64,000 nucleotides of DNA from Deltaproteobacteria bacterium HGW-Deltaproteobacteria-8. GTDB lineage: Bacteria > Desulfobacterota > Desulfovibrionia > Desulfovibrionales > Desulfovibrionaceae. The notes under the pieces are model-generated. The model was not told where the DNA came from. It ran no database searches and worked only from the letters and a program-made list of their open reading frames with translations. Made by a program: the position numbers and the translations under genes. Positions 30,711-39,661 of this stretch are shown in pieces; positions within the stretch are counted from its first letter, which is position 1, and each line of letters begins with the position of its first letter. The DNA is taken from positions 284,239-348,238 of the forward strand of contig PHAR01000004.1 of the NCBI GenBank assembly GCA_002840405.1. Reading direction: 5' to 3'.

Positions 30711-33407
30711 GTGAAGGAACTCTTGCCTCTGCTGCCCCGCCCCAGCCGCTACCTCGGCAACGAGTGGGGGACCGTGCGCAAGGACCCGGCGACCTTACGC
30801 GCCCGCGTGGCCCTGGCCTTCCCGGACCTCTACGAGGTGGGCATGAGCTACCTCGGCCAGAAGATCCTGCTCCAGGCCGTCAACGAGCGCGAGGGCCTGC
30901 AGGCCGAGCGCGTCTACGCCCCCTGCCAGGACACGGCCGCCATCCTGCGCGAGCACGCAGCGCCGCTCGCCACCATGGAGACCGACACGCCGCTGGCCCA
31001 GATGGACGCCGTGGCCTTCAGCCTGACCCACGAACTCTGCTACACCAACGTCCTGTACATGCTCGACCTGGCGCAGATCCCCCTCCATGCTTCTGACCGC
31101 CTCGCCGGCAAAGAGGATGGCGGCGACTGGCCGCTGGTCATGGCCGGCGGCGGGGCCTGCTTCGATCCCGAGCCCCTGGCCGAATTCCTGGACCTTATGG
31201 TCCTGGGCGACGGCGAGATGGTGCTGCCGGAGATTTTGCAGCGCGTGGCCGATGCGCGCGCGGCGAAAACGCCCAGGGCCGAACTCTTGCGCCAGCTCAC
31301 CACCCTGCCCGGCGTGTACGTGCCGAGCCTGTTCGCCTGGGACGGGCCGGGAACGGCCGTGCGCCCGCTTCTGCCGGGCTACGAGCGCGTGGAAAAGGCC
31401 CTGGTGGCCGACATCGAGGGCGCGAGCTTCCCGGTGTCCCCGGCCGTGCCCTTTGGCCAGGCCATCCACGACCGCTACACCCTGGAGCTGGCGCGCGGCT
31501 GCACGCGCGGCTGCCGCTTCTGCCACGCGGGCATGGTCTACCGCCCGGTGCGTGAGAAGAGCCCGGAGCAGCTGGACGCCCAGCTCATAGAGGCCATCAG
31601 CGCCACCGGCTTCGAGGAAGTGTCCATGCTCTCCCTGTCCACGGGCGACTACTCGGCCCTGGAAGCGCTTTTCGACACCACCTTTTCGCGCTGCGCGGCC
31701 GAGCAGGTGACCATCTCCCTGCCCTCCCTGCGCGTGGGCTCCCTGTCCGAGCACGTCATGGGCCGCATCGCCAGCATCCGCCGCACCGGGGCCACCATCG
31801 CTCCAGAGGCGGGCAGCCAGCGCCTGCGCGACGTCATCAACAAGGGCGTCACTGAGGAGGGGCTCATCGAGCACGTGCGCATCCTCTTCGAGCACGGCTG
31901 GCAGCAGGTGAAGCTCTACTTCATGATCGGCCTGCCCACCGAGACCGACGAGGACCTGGACGCCATCGCCGACCTTTGCGTCAAGGTGCGCGACGCTGCC
32001 GGGCGCCACGTCAAGCGCCTGCAGGTCACGGCCGCGGTGTCGCCCTTTGTGCCCAAGACGCACACCCCCTTCCAGTGGGACGGCCAGATCGGCATGGACG
32101 AGATCCGCCGCCGCATCTACCGCATCAAGGACGCGCTCAAGCCCTACAAGCGCATCACCCTCAAGTACCACCAGCCGGAGATGAGCTACCTCGAAGGCGT
32201 GTTCTCGCGCGGGGACCGCCGCCTCGGCCCGGTCATCGAGAGCGCCTACAGGAAGGGCGCGCTGTTCTCCAGCTGGCGCGACCATTTGAAGCTGGAGCCC
32301 TACATGGAGGCCCTGGCCGAGCACGGCCTCACGGCCGAGGAGTTCCAGGCCCCGCGCGACGTGGACGCGCCCCTGCCCTGGGACCACCTGGGCTGCGGGG
32401 TGAGCAAGGAGTTTCTGCTGACCGAGCGCAGGCGCGCCCTGGAGGCCAAGCTCACCGAGGACTGCCGCTACGGGGCCTGCCGCAACTGCGGGGTCTGCAG
32501 CCATGACGGCCGCGTGTCGCGCCTGACGAAACAGGCCGAGGGCCAGGCGGCATCGGGCGGAATCCGCCCGCGCCTGGTCTTTGCCAGTCGCGACCAGGAT
32601 GAGGCTGCGGCCGCCCCCGTGGACAACAATCAGGGCGGCCGGACTGACACGCCGGAAGAAATTCAGGCGGCTGCGGAAGCCAAGGCGGCCGACACCGCCG
32701 CCAACACTGCGGCCGACAATGCCGCCCTTGTCGCAGCCAGCGCCGCCACCAAGCTGACCCTCTCCGAGCGCCAGGCCCAGTACCGCATCTGGTACGAGAA
32801 GCTGGACGAGGCCGCGTACCTGAGCCAGCTGGAGCTGCAGAGCATCCTGGAGCGGGCGCTTAGGCGCGCGCGGTTCCCGCTGTCCTTCAGCGCGGGCTAC
32901 CACCCCATGCCGCGCATCTCCTTTGGCCGCGCGCTGCCCGTGGGCGTGGAGAGCATGGCCGAGTGGTTCACCCTGACCCTGCGCGAGAACCTGCCCCCGG
33001 AGTTCGTGCTGGACACCCTGGCCGCGCAGATGCCAGACGGGCTCACCCCCATCCGCATCGAGCCCATGGGCGTGCTGGAACGGACCAAGCAGGCCGTGCG
33101 CGAAAAGTTCCTGGTACGCTACAGCGGCGGCGCGGAAGACATCGCGCGCTGGCTGGGCCACTGGACCGAGCTGCTCACAAAAGAGACCTACGTGGTGGAG
33201 CGCAAGAGCAAGAACGGCCCCAAGCCCACGGACGTGCGCGCCCTGCTGGCCGAGGTGAGCCTGGAAGGCCCGGACGCCGTGCGCCTGACCTTTGACTGGT
33301 CCAAGGAATACATGAGCCCGGTGAACCTGGTGCGCGCCGTGAACGAGCCCATCTCGCCGCTCTCGGCGCACCTGGTCAAGGTCGGGCAGGAGTTCCCGGC
33401 GGGCTAG
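30711..33407 (+). CDS. Large radical SAM protein with C-terminal DUF2344 domain (TIGR03960-type)
   Basis: An 898-residue protein of the TIGR03960/TIGR03936 fusion type. Residues 1-250 form the N-terminal domain characteristic of the family (LARPSRYLGNE-like start, LPDLYEVGMSYLG). The cluster motif is CTRGCRFCHAG at about 264-274, followed by a TIM-barrel core with APEAGSQRLRDVINKG. A Cys-rich element CRYGACRNCGVCSHD lies near 585-600, then an Ala-rich linker (about 640-685), then DUF2344 (YRIWYEKLDEAAYLSQLEL, FSAGYHPMPRISFG). The family is thought to modify RNA or ribosomal components, but this is not settled. GTG at 30,711 follows AAGGAG. A shorter relative lies at 53,000. Confidence 0.9.
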   Translation: MKELLPLLPRPSRYLGNEWGTVRKDPATLRARVALAFPDLYEVGMSYLGQKILLQAVNEREGLQAERVYAPCQDTAAILREHAAPLATMETDTPLAQMDAVAFSLTHELCYTNVLYMLDLAQIPLHASDRLAGKEDGGDWPLVMAGGGACFDPEPLAEFLDLMVLGDGEMVLPEILQRVADARAAKTPRAELLRQLTTLPGVYVPSLFAWDGPGTAVRPLLPGYERVEKALVADIEGASFPVSPAVPFGQAIHDRYTLELARGCTRGCRFCHAGMVYRPVREKSPEQLDAQLIEAISATGFEEVSMLSLSTGDYSALEALFDTTFSRCAAEQVTISLPSLRVGSLSEHVMGRIASIRRTGATIAPEAGSQRLRDVINKGVTEEGLIEHVRILFEHGWQQVKLYFMIGLPTETDEDLDAIADLCVKVRDAAGRHVKRLQVTAAVSPFVPKTHTPFQWDGQIGMDEIRRRIYRIKDALKPYKRITLKYHQPEMSYLEGVFSRGDRRLGPVIESAYRKGALFSSWRDHLKLEPYMEALAEHGLTAEEFQAPRDVDAPLPWDHLGCGVSKEFLLTERRRALEAKLTEDCRYGACRNCGVCSHDGRVSRLTKQAEGQAASGGIRPRLVFASRDQDEAAAAPVDNNQGGRTDTPEEIQAAAEAKAADTAANTAADNAALVAASAATKLTLSERQAQYRIWYEKLDEAAYLSQLELQSILERALRRARFPLSFSAGYHPMPRISFGRALPVGVESMAEWFTLTLRENLPPEFVLDTLAAQMPDGLTPIRIEPMGVLERTKQAVREKFLVRYSGGAEDIARWLGHWTELLTKETYVVERKSKNGPKPTDVRALLAEVSLEGPDAVRLTFDWSKEYMSPVNLVRAVNEPISPLSAHLVKVGQEFPAG

Positions 33408-33419
33408 AGCCCTGGCCCG

Positions 33420-34508
33420 TCAGGGCACCGGGACCGTGGTGTAGGGCCGTGTCGGGTCGGGCTTCAGCGTGCCCTTGCCCGGAAAGATGGCGTCGTACTG
33501 CAGGTTGTCGCCCGGCTCGCTGAAATACCCGTCGGCCACAGTCTCCGCCTTGCCCATCCGCAACAGCTCGCTCAACGTCACCAGCTCATAGCCGCGCTTG
33601 CGCAGGCCCTTGAGCACCCTGGTCAGCACCTCGAAGGTCTTCTCCGGCACGGCGTTGGCGTGCATGAGCACGATGGACCCCGGCCGGATGAGGGCCAGAT
33701 CGGTGCGCGCAATGGTCGCCGGGGAATGCACCTCCTCGTCGCGCTCTCCCTCCACGTCCCACTGGATCACCGGATATCCCGCTCTCGCCAGCTCCTCCAG
33801 GGCCAGCTTCGAGCTGCGGCCATAGGGCAGGCGCATGACGCGCAGGGCCTGGGGCACCCGGGCCACACGCGCGCCCAGGCCGCGAGCCTCGGCCCGGCGG
33901 ACAAGCTCCTGGCGCAAGAGCGCGTACTGGACCTGGGTCGGCTGCATCTGGGCGCGGATCTGCGCCTGGTCCATGAGGGCCAGGTTGCCGTGGGTCCAGG
34001 TGTGGCTGCCCAGCTCGAAGCGCGGGTCGGCCATGAGCTGCAGGGTCTTTTCCGGGTGCGAACGCATCCACTTGCCGCCTGCGAAGAACGTGGCCTTGAG
34101 CTTGTGTGCGCGCAACAGGTTGATGATCCGGTTCTCGTACCCGGCCACGTTGTTGGCGCGCTCGCACAGGTCAAAGGTCACGGCCACCACCTTGCGGCCA
34201 CCCCGCACGTTCACCCGCCGGATGACCCCGCGCAGTTCCGGCGGCACCGGCGGCAGGGCGAGGGACGCCAGCAGATCGGGCGGCAGGTCTGCCGGAAGAT
34301 ACGGCGGCAGGGACGGGTCGGGTGCGCTGACCGCGCCGATGACGCGGTCAGCAGCGCTCCCGGCCAACTCGGCCGGGGTCCAGAGGCCGCTTTGCAGCGG
34401 GCCGGAGCCGAAGGTCAGGGGCTTTTCCCCTGCGGACAGGCAGGTGGCTGCGGCGGGCAAGAGGAACAGGCAAAACGCGAGGATCAGGACACGAAAGGGT
34501 GCGTTCAT
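33420..34508 (-). CDS. Exported polysaccharide deacetylase family protein
   Basis: A 362-residue protein with a signal peptide (NAPFRVLILAFCLFLLPAAATCLSAG). The NodB-type domain starts at VVAVTFDLCERANNV, has HTWTHGN as the metal-binding His motif, and ends LIRPGSIVLMHANAVPEKTFEVL. In most deacetylases the first motif is TFDDG; here it is TFDLCE, as in a subset whose substrate is unknown. It probably acts on peptidoglycan or an outer polysaccharide. The ATG at 34,508 is used because the signal peptide begins there; in-frame sequence upstream is not protein-like. It converges with the radical SAM gene. Confidence 0.85.
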   Translation of the reverse strand: MNAPFRVLILAFCLFLLPAAATCLSAGEKPLTFGSGPLQSGLWTPAELAGSAADRVIGAVSAPDPSLPPYLPADLPPDLLASLALPPVPPELRGVIRRVNVRGGRKVVAVTFDLCERANNVAGYENRIINLLRAHKLKATFFAGGKWMRSHPEKTLQLMADPRFELGSHTWTHGNLALMDQAQIRAQMQPTQVQYALLRQELVRRAEARGLGARVARVPQALRVMRLPYGRSSKLALEELARAGYPVIQWDVEGERDEEVHSPATIARTDLALIRPGSIVLMHANAVPEKTFEVLTRVLKGLRKRGYELVTLSELLRMGKAETVADGYFSEPGDNLQYDAIFPGKGTLKPDPTRPYTTVPVP

Positions 34509-34591
34509 GGGCCGGGGCTCCAGGGGTTGGGGGCTTTGGCCTGCGGGCAGGCTGCCGCGCATCATTCCAGAAGCGCCGCGCGCGCCAATAC

Positions 34592-35611
34592 CTACTTGAG
34601 CTTGCCCATGGTCACCAGCATGGCCTGGAGGTTGCGCGAGAGCTCGGAGTCGTAGCCGGGGTCCTGGACCAGGACGCCTGCGGCCTTCATGGGCTCCATG
34701 GCCTCGGCGTAGACCCGCTTGGTGGTCATGGCGCAATAGGAATCGGCCAGGGCGCAGAGCCTGCCCACATCGCCCACGGAGCCACCCAGCTTCTTCTGCG
34801 GATAGCCGGTGCCGGTGACGCGCTCGTGGTGGTCGGTGACGCACTCCTCGACCTCCGGAAACTTGAGGTCGAGCTTGGCCAGCATCTCGTAGCCGGTCTG
34901 GGTGTGGCGCTGGACCTTGCCGCGTTCGTCCGGGGTCAGCTGCTTGCCCTTCTCGCGGATGAAGTTCGGGACCTTGCTCATGCCCAGGTCGTGCAGGAAG
35001 AGCCCCACAGTCAGATGGTCGAAGACCTTGCGCTTGATGTCCCCGGCCTCGTACTGCGCGGCCTTGACCTTGGAGTGGATGGCCAGGCCCATGATGCCCG
35101 AGTTGAAGGAATGGTTCTCCAGGCTGTGGACCGGGTGCAGGCGCCGGGTCAGGGCCCGGATGCGGTGGATGTCGTGGTACAGGTACTCGGTCAGGACCAT
35201 GACGTCGGTCCAGAGCCTGGCCAGCACCAGGGGCACGGGCTGGTCGAAGAACTCGGCCAGGCGCCGGGTCAGGGCCTGGGTGAAGATGTCGGCGATCTCG
35301 GTCTCGTGCAGGTTCTTGTCCACCAGCACCAGATCCAGCTGGTAGCTGATGTGCTTGACGTAGATGGGATGGTCGGCGCGGGAGACGAAGACCACCCCCT
35401 CGTTCACCATCTGGGCCAGCTGTTCCACCTGCTCGTTGGAGAGCCGCTCCCCGCCCTTGCAGAACAGGACGATGCGCGCCACGTCCTCCTGGAACCGGAA
35501 CAGGTCCAGCGGCGGGCGGTACTTGCTGAAGCTCTCCAGAATATCCATGTTGATCTGGTAGTATTGCTCATCCAGGGCATTCGGGATGTCGACCTTCTTT
35601 TTCTCTGCCAT
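34592..35611 (-). CDS. HD-GYP-type domain protein
   Basis: A 339-residue soluble protein. The N-terminal 150 residues are a helical region seen in several Desulfovibrio-type HD proteins. The C-terminal HD domain has FLHDLGMSKVPNFI with the metal-binding His-Asp and DHHERVTGTGYPQKKLGG with a GYP motif, then LCALADSYCAMTTKRVY. It is likely a cyclic di-GMP phosphodiesterase. The start is the ATG at 35,611, which has GGGACAGG upstream; longer in-frame readings are GC-rich noise. It is divergent from mraZ with about 320 bp between them. Confidence 0.85.
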   Translation of the reverse strand: MAEKKKVDIPNALDEQYYQINMDILESFSKYRPPLDLFRFQEDVARIVLFCKGGERLSNEQVEQLAQMVNEGVVFVSRADHPIYVKHISYQLDLVLVDKNLHETEIADIFTQALTRRLAEFFDQPVPLVLARLWTDVMVLTEYLYHDIHRIRALTRRLHPVHSLENHSFNSGIMGLAIHSKVKAAQYEAGDIKRKVFDHLTVGLFLHDLGMSKVPNFIREKGKQLTPDERGKVQRHTQTGYEMLAKLDLKFPEVEECVTDHHERVTGTGYPQKKLGGSVGDVGRLCALADSYCAMTTKRVYAEAMEPMKAAGVLVQDPGYDSELSRNLQAMLVTMGKLK

Positions 35612-35851
35612 GCCTGTCCCTTTCCCACCTTGAGGCCCCTGGCGGGCCTCTCGCCCGCCTTGGCCTAGGCCGCCATAAGGTGCGCCCGGGCCGGAGGCCC
35701 TGTTTTTCTTCGCCCTGCCCAAACCGCCCGGCCTCGCCTGCCGGGCTTGTAACCGCCATGCATCGCTCACTGTTCCAAACAACCCCCGGGGTGAGGGGAA
35801 TGCAGGCATGAGCACTACCCTCATTTCCGAAAGATGAAAATGTTTTTTGTG

Positions 35852-35878
35852 TTGACTTTCCCCTGGAATTCGTAAAAA
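35852..35878 (+). promoter_or_regulatory. Probable mraZ promoter
   Basis: TTGACT (35,852-35,857) is a good -35 hexamer; an AT-rich TAAAAA (35,873-35,878) lies 15 bp further as a weak -10. It directly precedes the MraZ box array. The rest of 35,612-35,850 shows no gene. Confidence 0.5.
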
Positions 35879-35879
35879 A

Positions 35880-35915
35880 GTGGGGCGAAGTGGAAAAACG
35901 TGGGAATAAGTGGTA
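35880..35915 (+). promoter_or_regulatory. MraZ operator: four GTGG boxes at 10-bp spacing
   Basis: GTGGGG at 35,880, GTGGAA at 35,890, GTGGGA at 35,900 and GTGGTA at 35,910 are spaced exactly 10 bp apart. This is the arrangement bound by the MraZ repressor, whose ring presents repeated DNA-binding faces. It lies between the promoter and the mraZ start, so autorepression of the dcw operon is expected. Confidence 0.85.
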
Positions 35916-35930
35916 GGGAGAGGGGAAAAA

Positions 35931-36380
35931 GTGCGCTTACTTGGTCATGCCCATCGCAGTCTGGATCCGAAGGGACGGCTCATGCTGACCCCGGAGTTCC
36001 GCGACCAGCTCCTGGCGGAATCGCCGGAGGGCAAGGTGGTGCTGACCATGTTCGAGGGCCAGATCATCGGGATCACCCCCGCCCAGTGGGAGACGTTCTT
36101 GTCCGAGCTGGACAAGATCAGCGTTCCTTCGGCCACGCTCCAGGATGTGCGCCGCAAGGCCCACTTCTGCTACGCGGAGGTCGTGCTGGACAAGCAGGGC
36201 CGCATCCAGCTGCCCACGCACCTGCGCAAGAGCGGCCGCATCGACCGGGACATCGTCCTGGCCGGCGTGGGCAGGCGTTTTGAGATCTGGGACAAGGACC
36301 GCTTCGAGGCCCTGCTGGAGCAGAGCCACGCGGATGTCTCCGAAGAAATGGCCAGGGCGAACATCGCTCTACCCTTCTAG
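35931..36380 (+). CDS. mraZ: MraZ, dcw operon transcriptional repressor
   Basis: A 149-residue protein made of two AbrB-like repeats. GHAHRSLDPKGRLMLTPEFR starts the first and AEVVLDKQGRIQLPTHLR the second, each with the D-x-K/Q-GR-x-x-hydrophobic-P signature. It binds the GTGG boxes upstream. I use GTG 35,931 (VRLLGHAH) since AGGGAGAGGGG lies 7-17 bases before it and MraZ normally begins only a few residues before the G-H-x-x motif; a GTG at 35,910 falls inside the operator. Confidence 0.95.
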   Translation: MRLLGHAHRSLDPKGRLMLTPEFRDQLLAESPEGKVVLTMFEGQIIGITPAQWETFLSELDKISVPSATLQDVRRKAHFCYAEVVLDKQGRIQLPTHLRKSGRIDRDIVLAGVGRRFEIWDKDRFEALLEQSHADVSEEMARANIALPF

Positions 36381-36389
36381 CTGGCGGGA

Positions 36390-37376
36390 ATGACCATGAG
36401 CGATGCGCAGGAGGTCCCCCACATCCCGGTGATGCTGAAGGAGATTGTGGAGTACCTCGGCCCCAAGGCCGGCGGCCGCTACCTCGACGGCACCCTGGGC
36501 CTGGCCGGGCACAGCCTCGGGCTCTTGCGGGCCGCGGGCGGCAAGGCCGAGCTCATCTGCCTGGACCGCGACGAGCAGGCGCTGGCCCTGGCGCGCGAGC
36601 GTTTGAAGGAATTTCCGGGCCAGGCGCACACCTTCCACCTGGCCTTCAGCGATTTCGAGGAGGCCCTGGAAGAGGCCGGATGGGACGGTCTCGACGGCGC
36701 GGTGCTCGACCTGGGCGTGTCCTCGCTCCAGTTGGACGAGCCCGGGCGCGGGTTCAGCTTCATGGCCGACGGCCCCCTGGACATGCGCATGGACGCCACC
36801 AGCGGCATGGACTCGGCCCGCGTGCTGGTGAACAGGGCGCACTTCGACGACCTGAAGCAGATCATCCGCGACCTGGGCGACGAGCCCCTGGGCGGAAAAA
36901 TCGCTCGCGCCATCGTGCGCATACGTGAGCAGGAAGAAATTCGCACCACGTCAAGACTTGCGGAGATCGTGGCCAAGGCGTATCCCCCCGACCGCCGCCG
37001 CGAGGCCCGCAATCACCCGGCCACACGCACTTTCATGGCCCTGCGCATGGCCGTAAACAACGAGATCGGCGAGATCAAAGAATTTCTGGAGCGCATCGTG
37101 CGATATCTGAAACCAGGGGCCCGGCTGGCCGTCATCTCGTTTCACTCCGCGGAGGACCGCGAGGTGAAGGAGGCCTTTCGCCATTGGGCCAAGGGCTGCC
37201 GCTGCCCGCTTGAGCAGCAGATCTGCACCTGCGACCGCACCCCCCTGGCGCGCATCCTGACCAAGAAGCCCCAGCTGCCCACGCAGCTGGAGATGGACCG
37301 CAACCCGCGCAGCCGCAGCGCCAAGCTGCGCGTAGCCGAGCGCCTGGGGCCGCCAGCGGCCGGAGCACGGCCATGA
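36390..37376 (+). CDS. rsmH: 16S rRNA m4C1402 methyltransferase RsmH
   Basis: A 328-residue SAM-dependent methyltransferase (MraW). HIPVMLKEIVEYL opens the domain, DGTLGLAGHSLGLL is the SAM-binding motif I, DGAVLDLGVSSLQLD is motif IV and NHPATRTFMALRMAVNNE lies in the substrate side. It methylates C1402 of 16S rRNA. A second ATG at 36,396 has slightly better spacing to the GGCGGG signal. It is the second dcw gene, 10 bp after mraZ, and overlaps the next start by ATGA. Confidence 0.96.
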   Translation: MTMSDAQEVPHIPVMLKEIVEYLGPKAGGRYLDGTLGLAGHSLGLLRAAGGKAELICLDRDEQALALARERLKEFPGQAHTFHLAFSDFEEALEEAGWDGLDGAVLDLGVSSLQLDEPGRGFSFMADGPLDMRMDATSGMDSARVLVNRAHFDDLKQIIRDLGDEPLGGKIARAIVRIREQEEIRTTSRLAEIVAKAYPPDRRREARNHPATRTFMALRMAVNNEIGEIKEFLERIVRYLKPGARLAVISFHSAEDREVKEAFRHWAKGCRCPLEQQICTCDRTPLARILTKKPQLPTQLEMDRNPRSRSAKLRVAERLGPPAAGARP

Positions 37377-37663
37377 GCGCCTCCAAGGGGTCGCTGCTCA
37401 TGTATTTCTGCACCATCAGCGGCGTGCTGCTCTTAAGCCTGTCCTCGGTCTGGCTGAACATTGAGCGCATGGACCTGGCCTACGACTTGAGCAAGCTGGA
37501 GAAGGAGCTGGGCAGCCGCACCGCGCTGGCCTCCAAGCTCGAACTGGAGCGCAACAACCTGATCTCGCCATATCGTCTCAAGCGCCTGGCGGCCACGTAC
37601 GGGCTTGGGCCTGTGGGGCCGGGGCAGATGCGCCTGATGACCGGGCAGGATCAGGGGAAGTAG
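37373..37663 (+). CDS. ftsL: Cell-division protein FtsL
   Basis: A 96-residue bitopic membrane protein: a short N-terminus, a membrane helix (LMYFCTISGVLLLSLSSVWL, about 9-28) and a periplasmic coiled coil (LAYDLSKLEKELGSRTALASKLELERN) ending in LKRLAATYGLG. This size, topology and place between rsmH and ftsI identify FtsL despite little sequence conservation in the family. It bridges FtsQ/FtsB and the FtsWI synthase. The start overlaps the rsmH stop. Confidence 0.85.
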   Translation: MSASKGSLLMYFCTISGVLLLSLSSVWLNIERMDLAYDLSKLEKELGSRTALASKLELERNNLISPYRLKRLAATYGLGPVGPGQMRLMTGQDQGK

Positions 37664-37678
37664 TCGGCAGGGGCGGCC

Positions 37679-39661
37679 ATGACGAAACGAGTGCAGCGCA
37701 GCCGGGGCGGGGCTCCGGCCAGGCCCAAGACAGACCTCGGCAAGCTCAAGCTGTTGCTGGTGGGCCTCATCTTCGCCGCCATCTGGGTGGCGCTCTGGGG
37801 CCGGGCCGCTTACGTCCAGCTCTACCTCGGCCCGGAACTCAAGAAGGGCGCCGAGAAACAGAGCCTGGCCACCGGGTTTGAATTGGGAGAACGGGGCCGC
37901 ATCTACGACAGAAACGGCTCCATATTGGCCACAAGCGTGGAGAGCAAGTCCGTGTACGTTTCGCCCATCAAGGTCGACAACGCGGCCCAGACCGCCCAAA
38001 TTCTGGCCCAAATCCTCGACGTTCCCAAAAAGAGCGTGGAGCACGATCTGGCCTCGAAGAAAGGCTTTGTCTGGATTAAGCGCCAGATCGGCGACCGCGA
38101 GGCTCAGGCTCTTGAGGCCGAGAAGCTGCCGGGCGTGTTCCTGACCAACGAATACCGCCGCATGTTCCCCAACCACCATTCCGCCGGGCAGGTGCTCGGC
38201 TTTGTCGGCGTGGACGGCTTGGGCCTGGAGGGCATGGAGAAGCGTTTCGAGACCCGCATGGCCGGCCGCCAGGCCAAATACGTGGTCCAGCGCGACGCCA
38301 CCGGGCGCAGGCTGTACTTGGACGACCAGGGCCGCGAGATGGACATCCGGGGGGCCGACGTCAAGCTGACGCTGGACACCGTGATCCAGGATGCCGCCGA
38401 ACAGTCCCTGGCCGAGGCCGTGACCAAGTATAACGGCCGCTCGGGCATGGCCATTGTGGTCAAGGTCGACACCGGCGAGATACTGGCCCTGGCCCACTTC
38501 CCCTTCCTGAACCCCAACGCCGCGAGCCTGTCCAGGCCCTCGGCGCGCCGTTTCCGCGCCGCGCTCGACATGTTCGAGCCGGGCTCCATCATGAAGCCCT
38601 TCGTCTTCGCGGCCGCGCTCGAGCAGAAGGTCATCGACCAGAGCAAAATTTTCGACTGCGAGAACGGCAAGTGGGTCCTGCGCGGCAAGACCATCCGCGA
38701 CACGCACCCCTACCGCTGGCTCTCGGCCAACCGCATCCTGCGCTACTCAAGCAACATCGGCACTGCCAAGATCGGCCTGGCCCTGGGCGCACAGCCCTAC
38801 TACAGCGCCCTGCGCAAGCTGGGCTTCGGCGAGCGCTCCGGCCTGGACATCCCCTCCGAATCCGCTGGCCTGCTGCGCCAGCCCAAGGAATGGGGCGAGT
38901 TCGACCTGGCCACCATCTCCTTTGGCCAGGGCATCGGCGTCACCGGCCTGCAGATGGCCCGGGCCTATATGGTCCTGGCCAACAAGGGCGTGCCCAAGCC
39001 GCTTAAGCTGGTCCTCGACCCGGCCCCGACGCCCCAGCCTCCGGCCAACCGCGTGTTCAGCGAGCAGACCGTGGAAACCGTGCTCTCAATGATGCGCGAA
39101 GTTGTGGAAGAGGACGGCACAGGCAAGCTGGCGCGCATCCCCGGCGTGCTGGGAGCTGGCAAGACCGGCACCGCGCAGAAGGCGGCGGCCACCGGCAAGG
39201 GCTACGGCGAGGGCAACGTGGCCTCGTTCGTGGGCCTCTACCCCGGCGACAAGCCCGAGTATCTCATCATGGTCATCGTGGACGAACCCTCGCCCGTGGC
39301 CTTCGGCGGCATCGTCTGCGCGCCGGCCGTGCGCGACATCGCCATCAAGACCCTGTCGTACTACAACCGCCTGCCCGAGGCCAAAGCCTCGACCCAGCCC
39401 GAGCCCTCGGAGTCGTCCATGCAGGCCAAGGCCACCCGCGCCCCCTCGGCCACGGCCGGGGCGAACGTGCCGGACCTCACGGGCCTGCCCGTGCGCCGGG
39501 CGCTGGAGGTCCTGGGCAAGCGCGGCATCGTGCCCGAGATCAAGGGCTCCGGCATGGTCATCTCACGCCAGAAGCCGCTGCCGGGCGAAGCCTGGCCCGA
39601 GGCCAAGAGCACCAGCAAGGATGGCGGATTCGTCCTCTGGCTGCAGGAGGGGACAAAGTGA
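37679..39661 (+). CDS. ftsI: Division transpeptidase FtsI (PBP3) with PASTA domain
   Basis: A 660-residue class B penicillin-binding protein. A membrane helix at about 22-40 is followed by the dimerisation domain (RGRIYDRNGSILA) and the transpeptidase: S303-I-M-K306, SSN near 358-360 and K495-T-G. A C-terminal PASTA domain (VPDLTGLPVRRALEVLGKRG, about 595-655) follows a Ser/Thr/Ala-rich linker. PASTA on FtsI is known in Gram-positives and some deltaproteobacteria. It cross-links septal peptidoglycan. The start is 15 bp after the ftsL stop. Confidence 0.96.
   Translation: MTKRVQRSRGGAPARPKTDLGKLKLLLVGLIFAAIWVALWGRAAYVQLYLGPELKKGAEKQSLATGFELGERGRIYDRNGSILATSVESKSVYVSPIKVDNAAQTAQILAQILDVPKKSVEHDLASKKGFVWIKRQIGDREAQALEAEKLPGVFLTNEYRRMFPNHHSAGQVLGFVGVDGLGLEGMEKRFETRMAGRQAKYVVQRDATGRRLYLDDQGREMDIRGADVKLTLDTVIQDAAEQSLAEAVTKYNGRSGMAIVVKVDTGEILALAHFPFLNPNAASLSRPSARRFRAALDMFEPGSIMKPFVFAAALEQKVIDQSKIFDCENGKWVLRGKTIRDTHPYRWLSANRILRYSSNIGTAKIGLALGAQPYYSALRKLGFGERSGLDIPSESAGLLRQPKEWGEFDLATISFGQGIGVTGLQMARAYMVLANKGVPKPLKLVLDPAPTPQPPANRVFSEQTVETVLSMMREVVEEDGTGKLARIPGVLGAGKTGTAQKAAATGKGYGEGNVASFVGLYPGDKPEYLIMVIVDEPSPVAFGGIVCAPAVRDIAIKTLSYYNRLPEAKASTQPEPSESSMQAKATRAPSATAGANVPDLTGLPVRRALEVLGKRGIVPEIKGSGMVISRQKPLPGEAWPEAKSTSKDGGFVLWLQEGTK

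Noticed and set aside
30795-33371. 858-codon open frame antisense to the radical SAM gene
   Set aside because: High-GC coding DNA leaves long antisense frames; the protein is His/Gly/Ala-rich noise and the sense strand has clear motifs.
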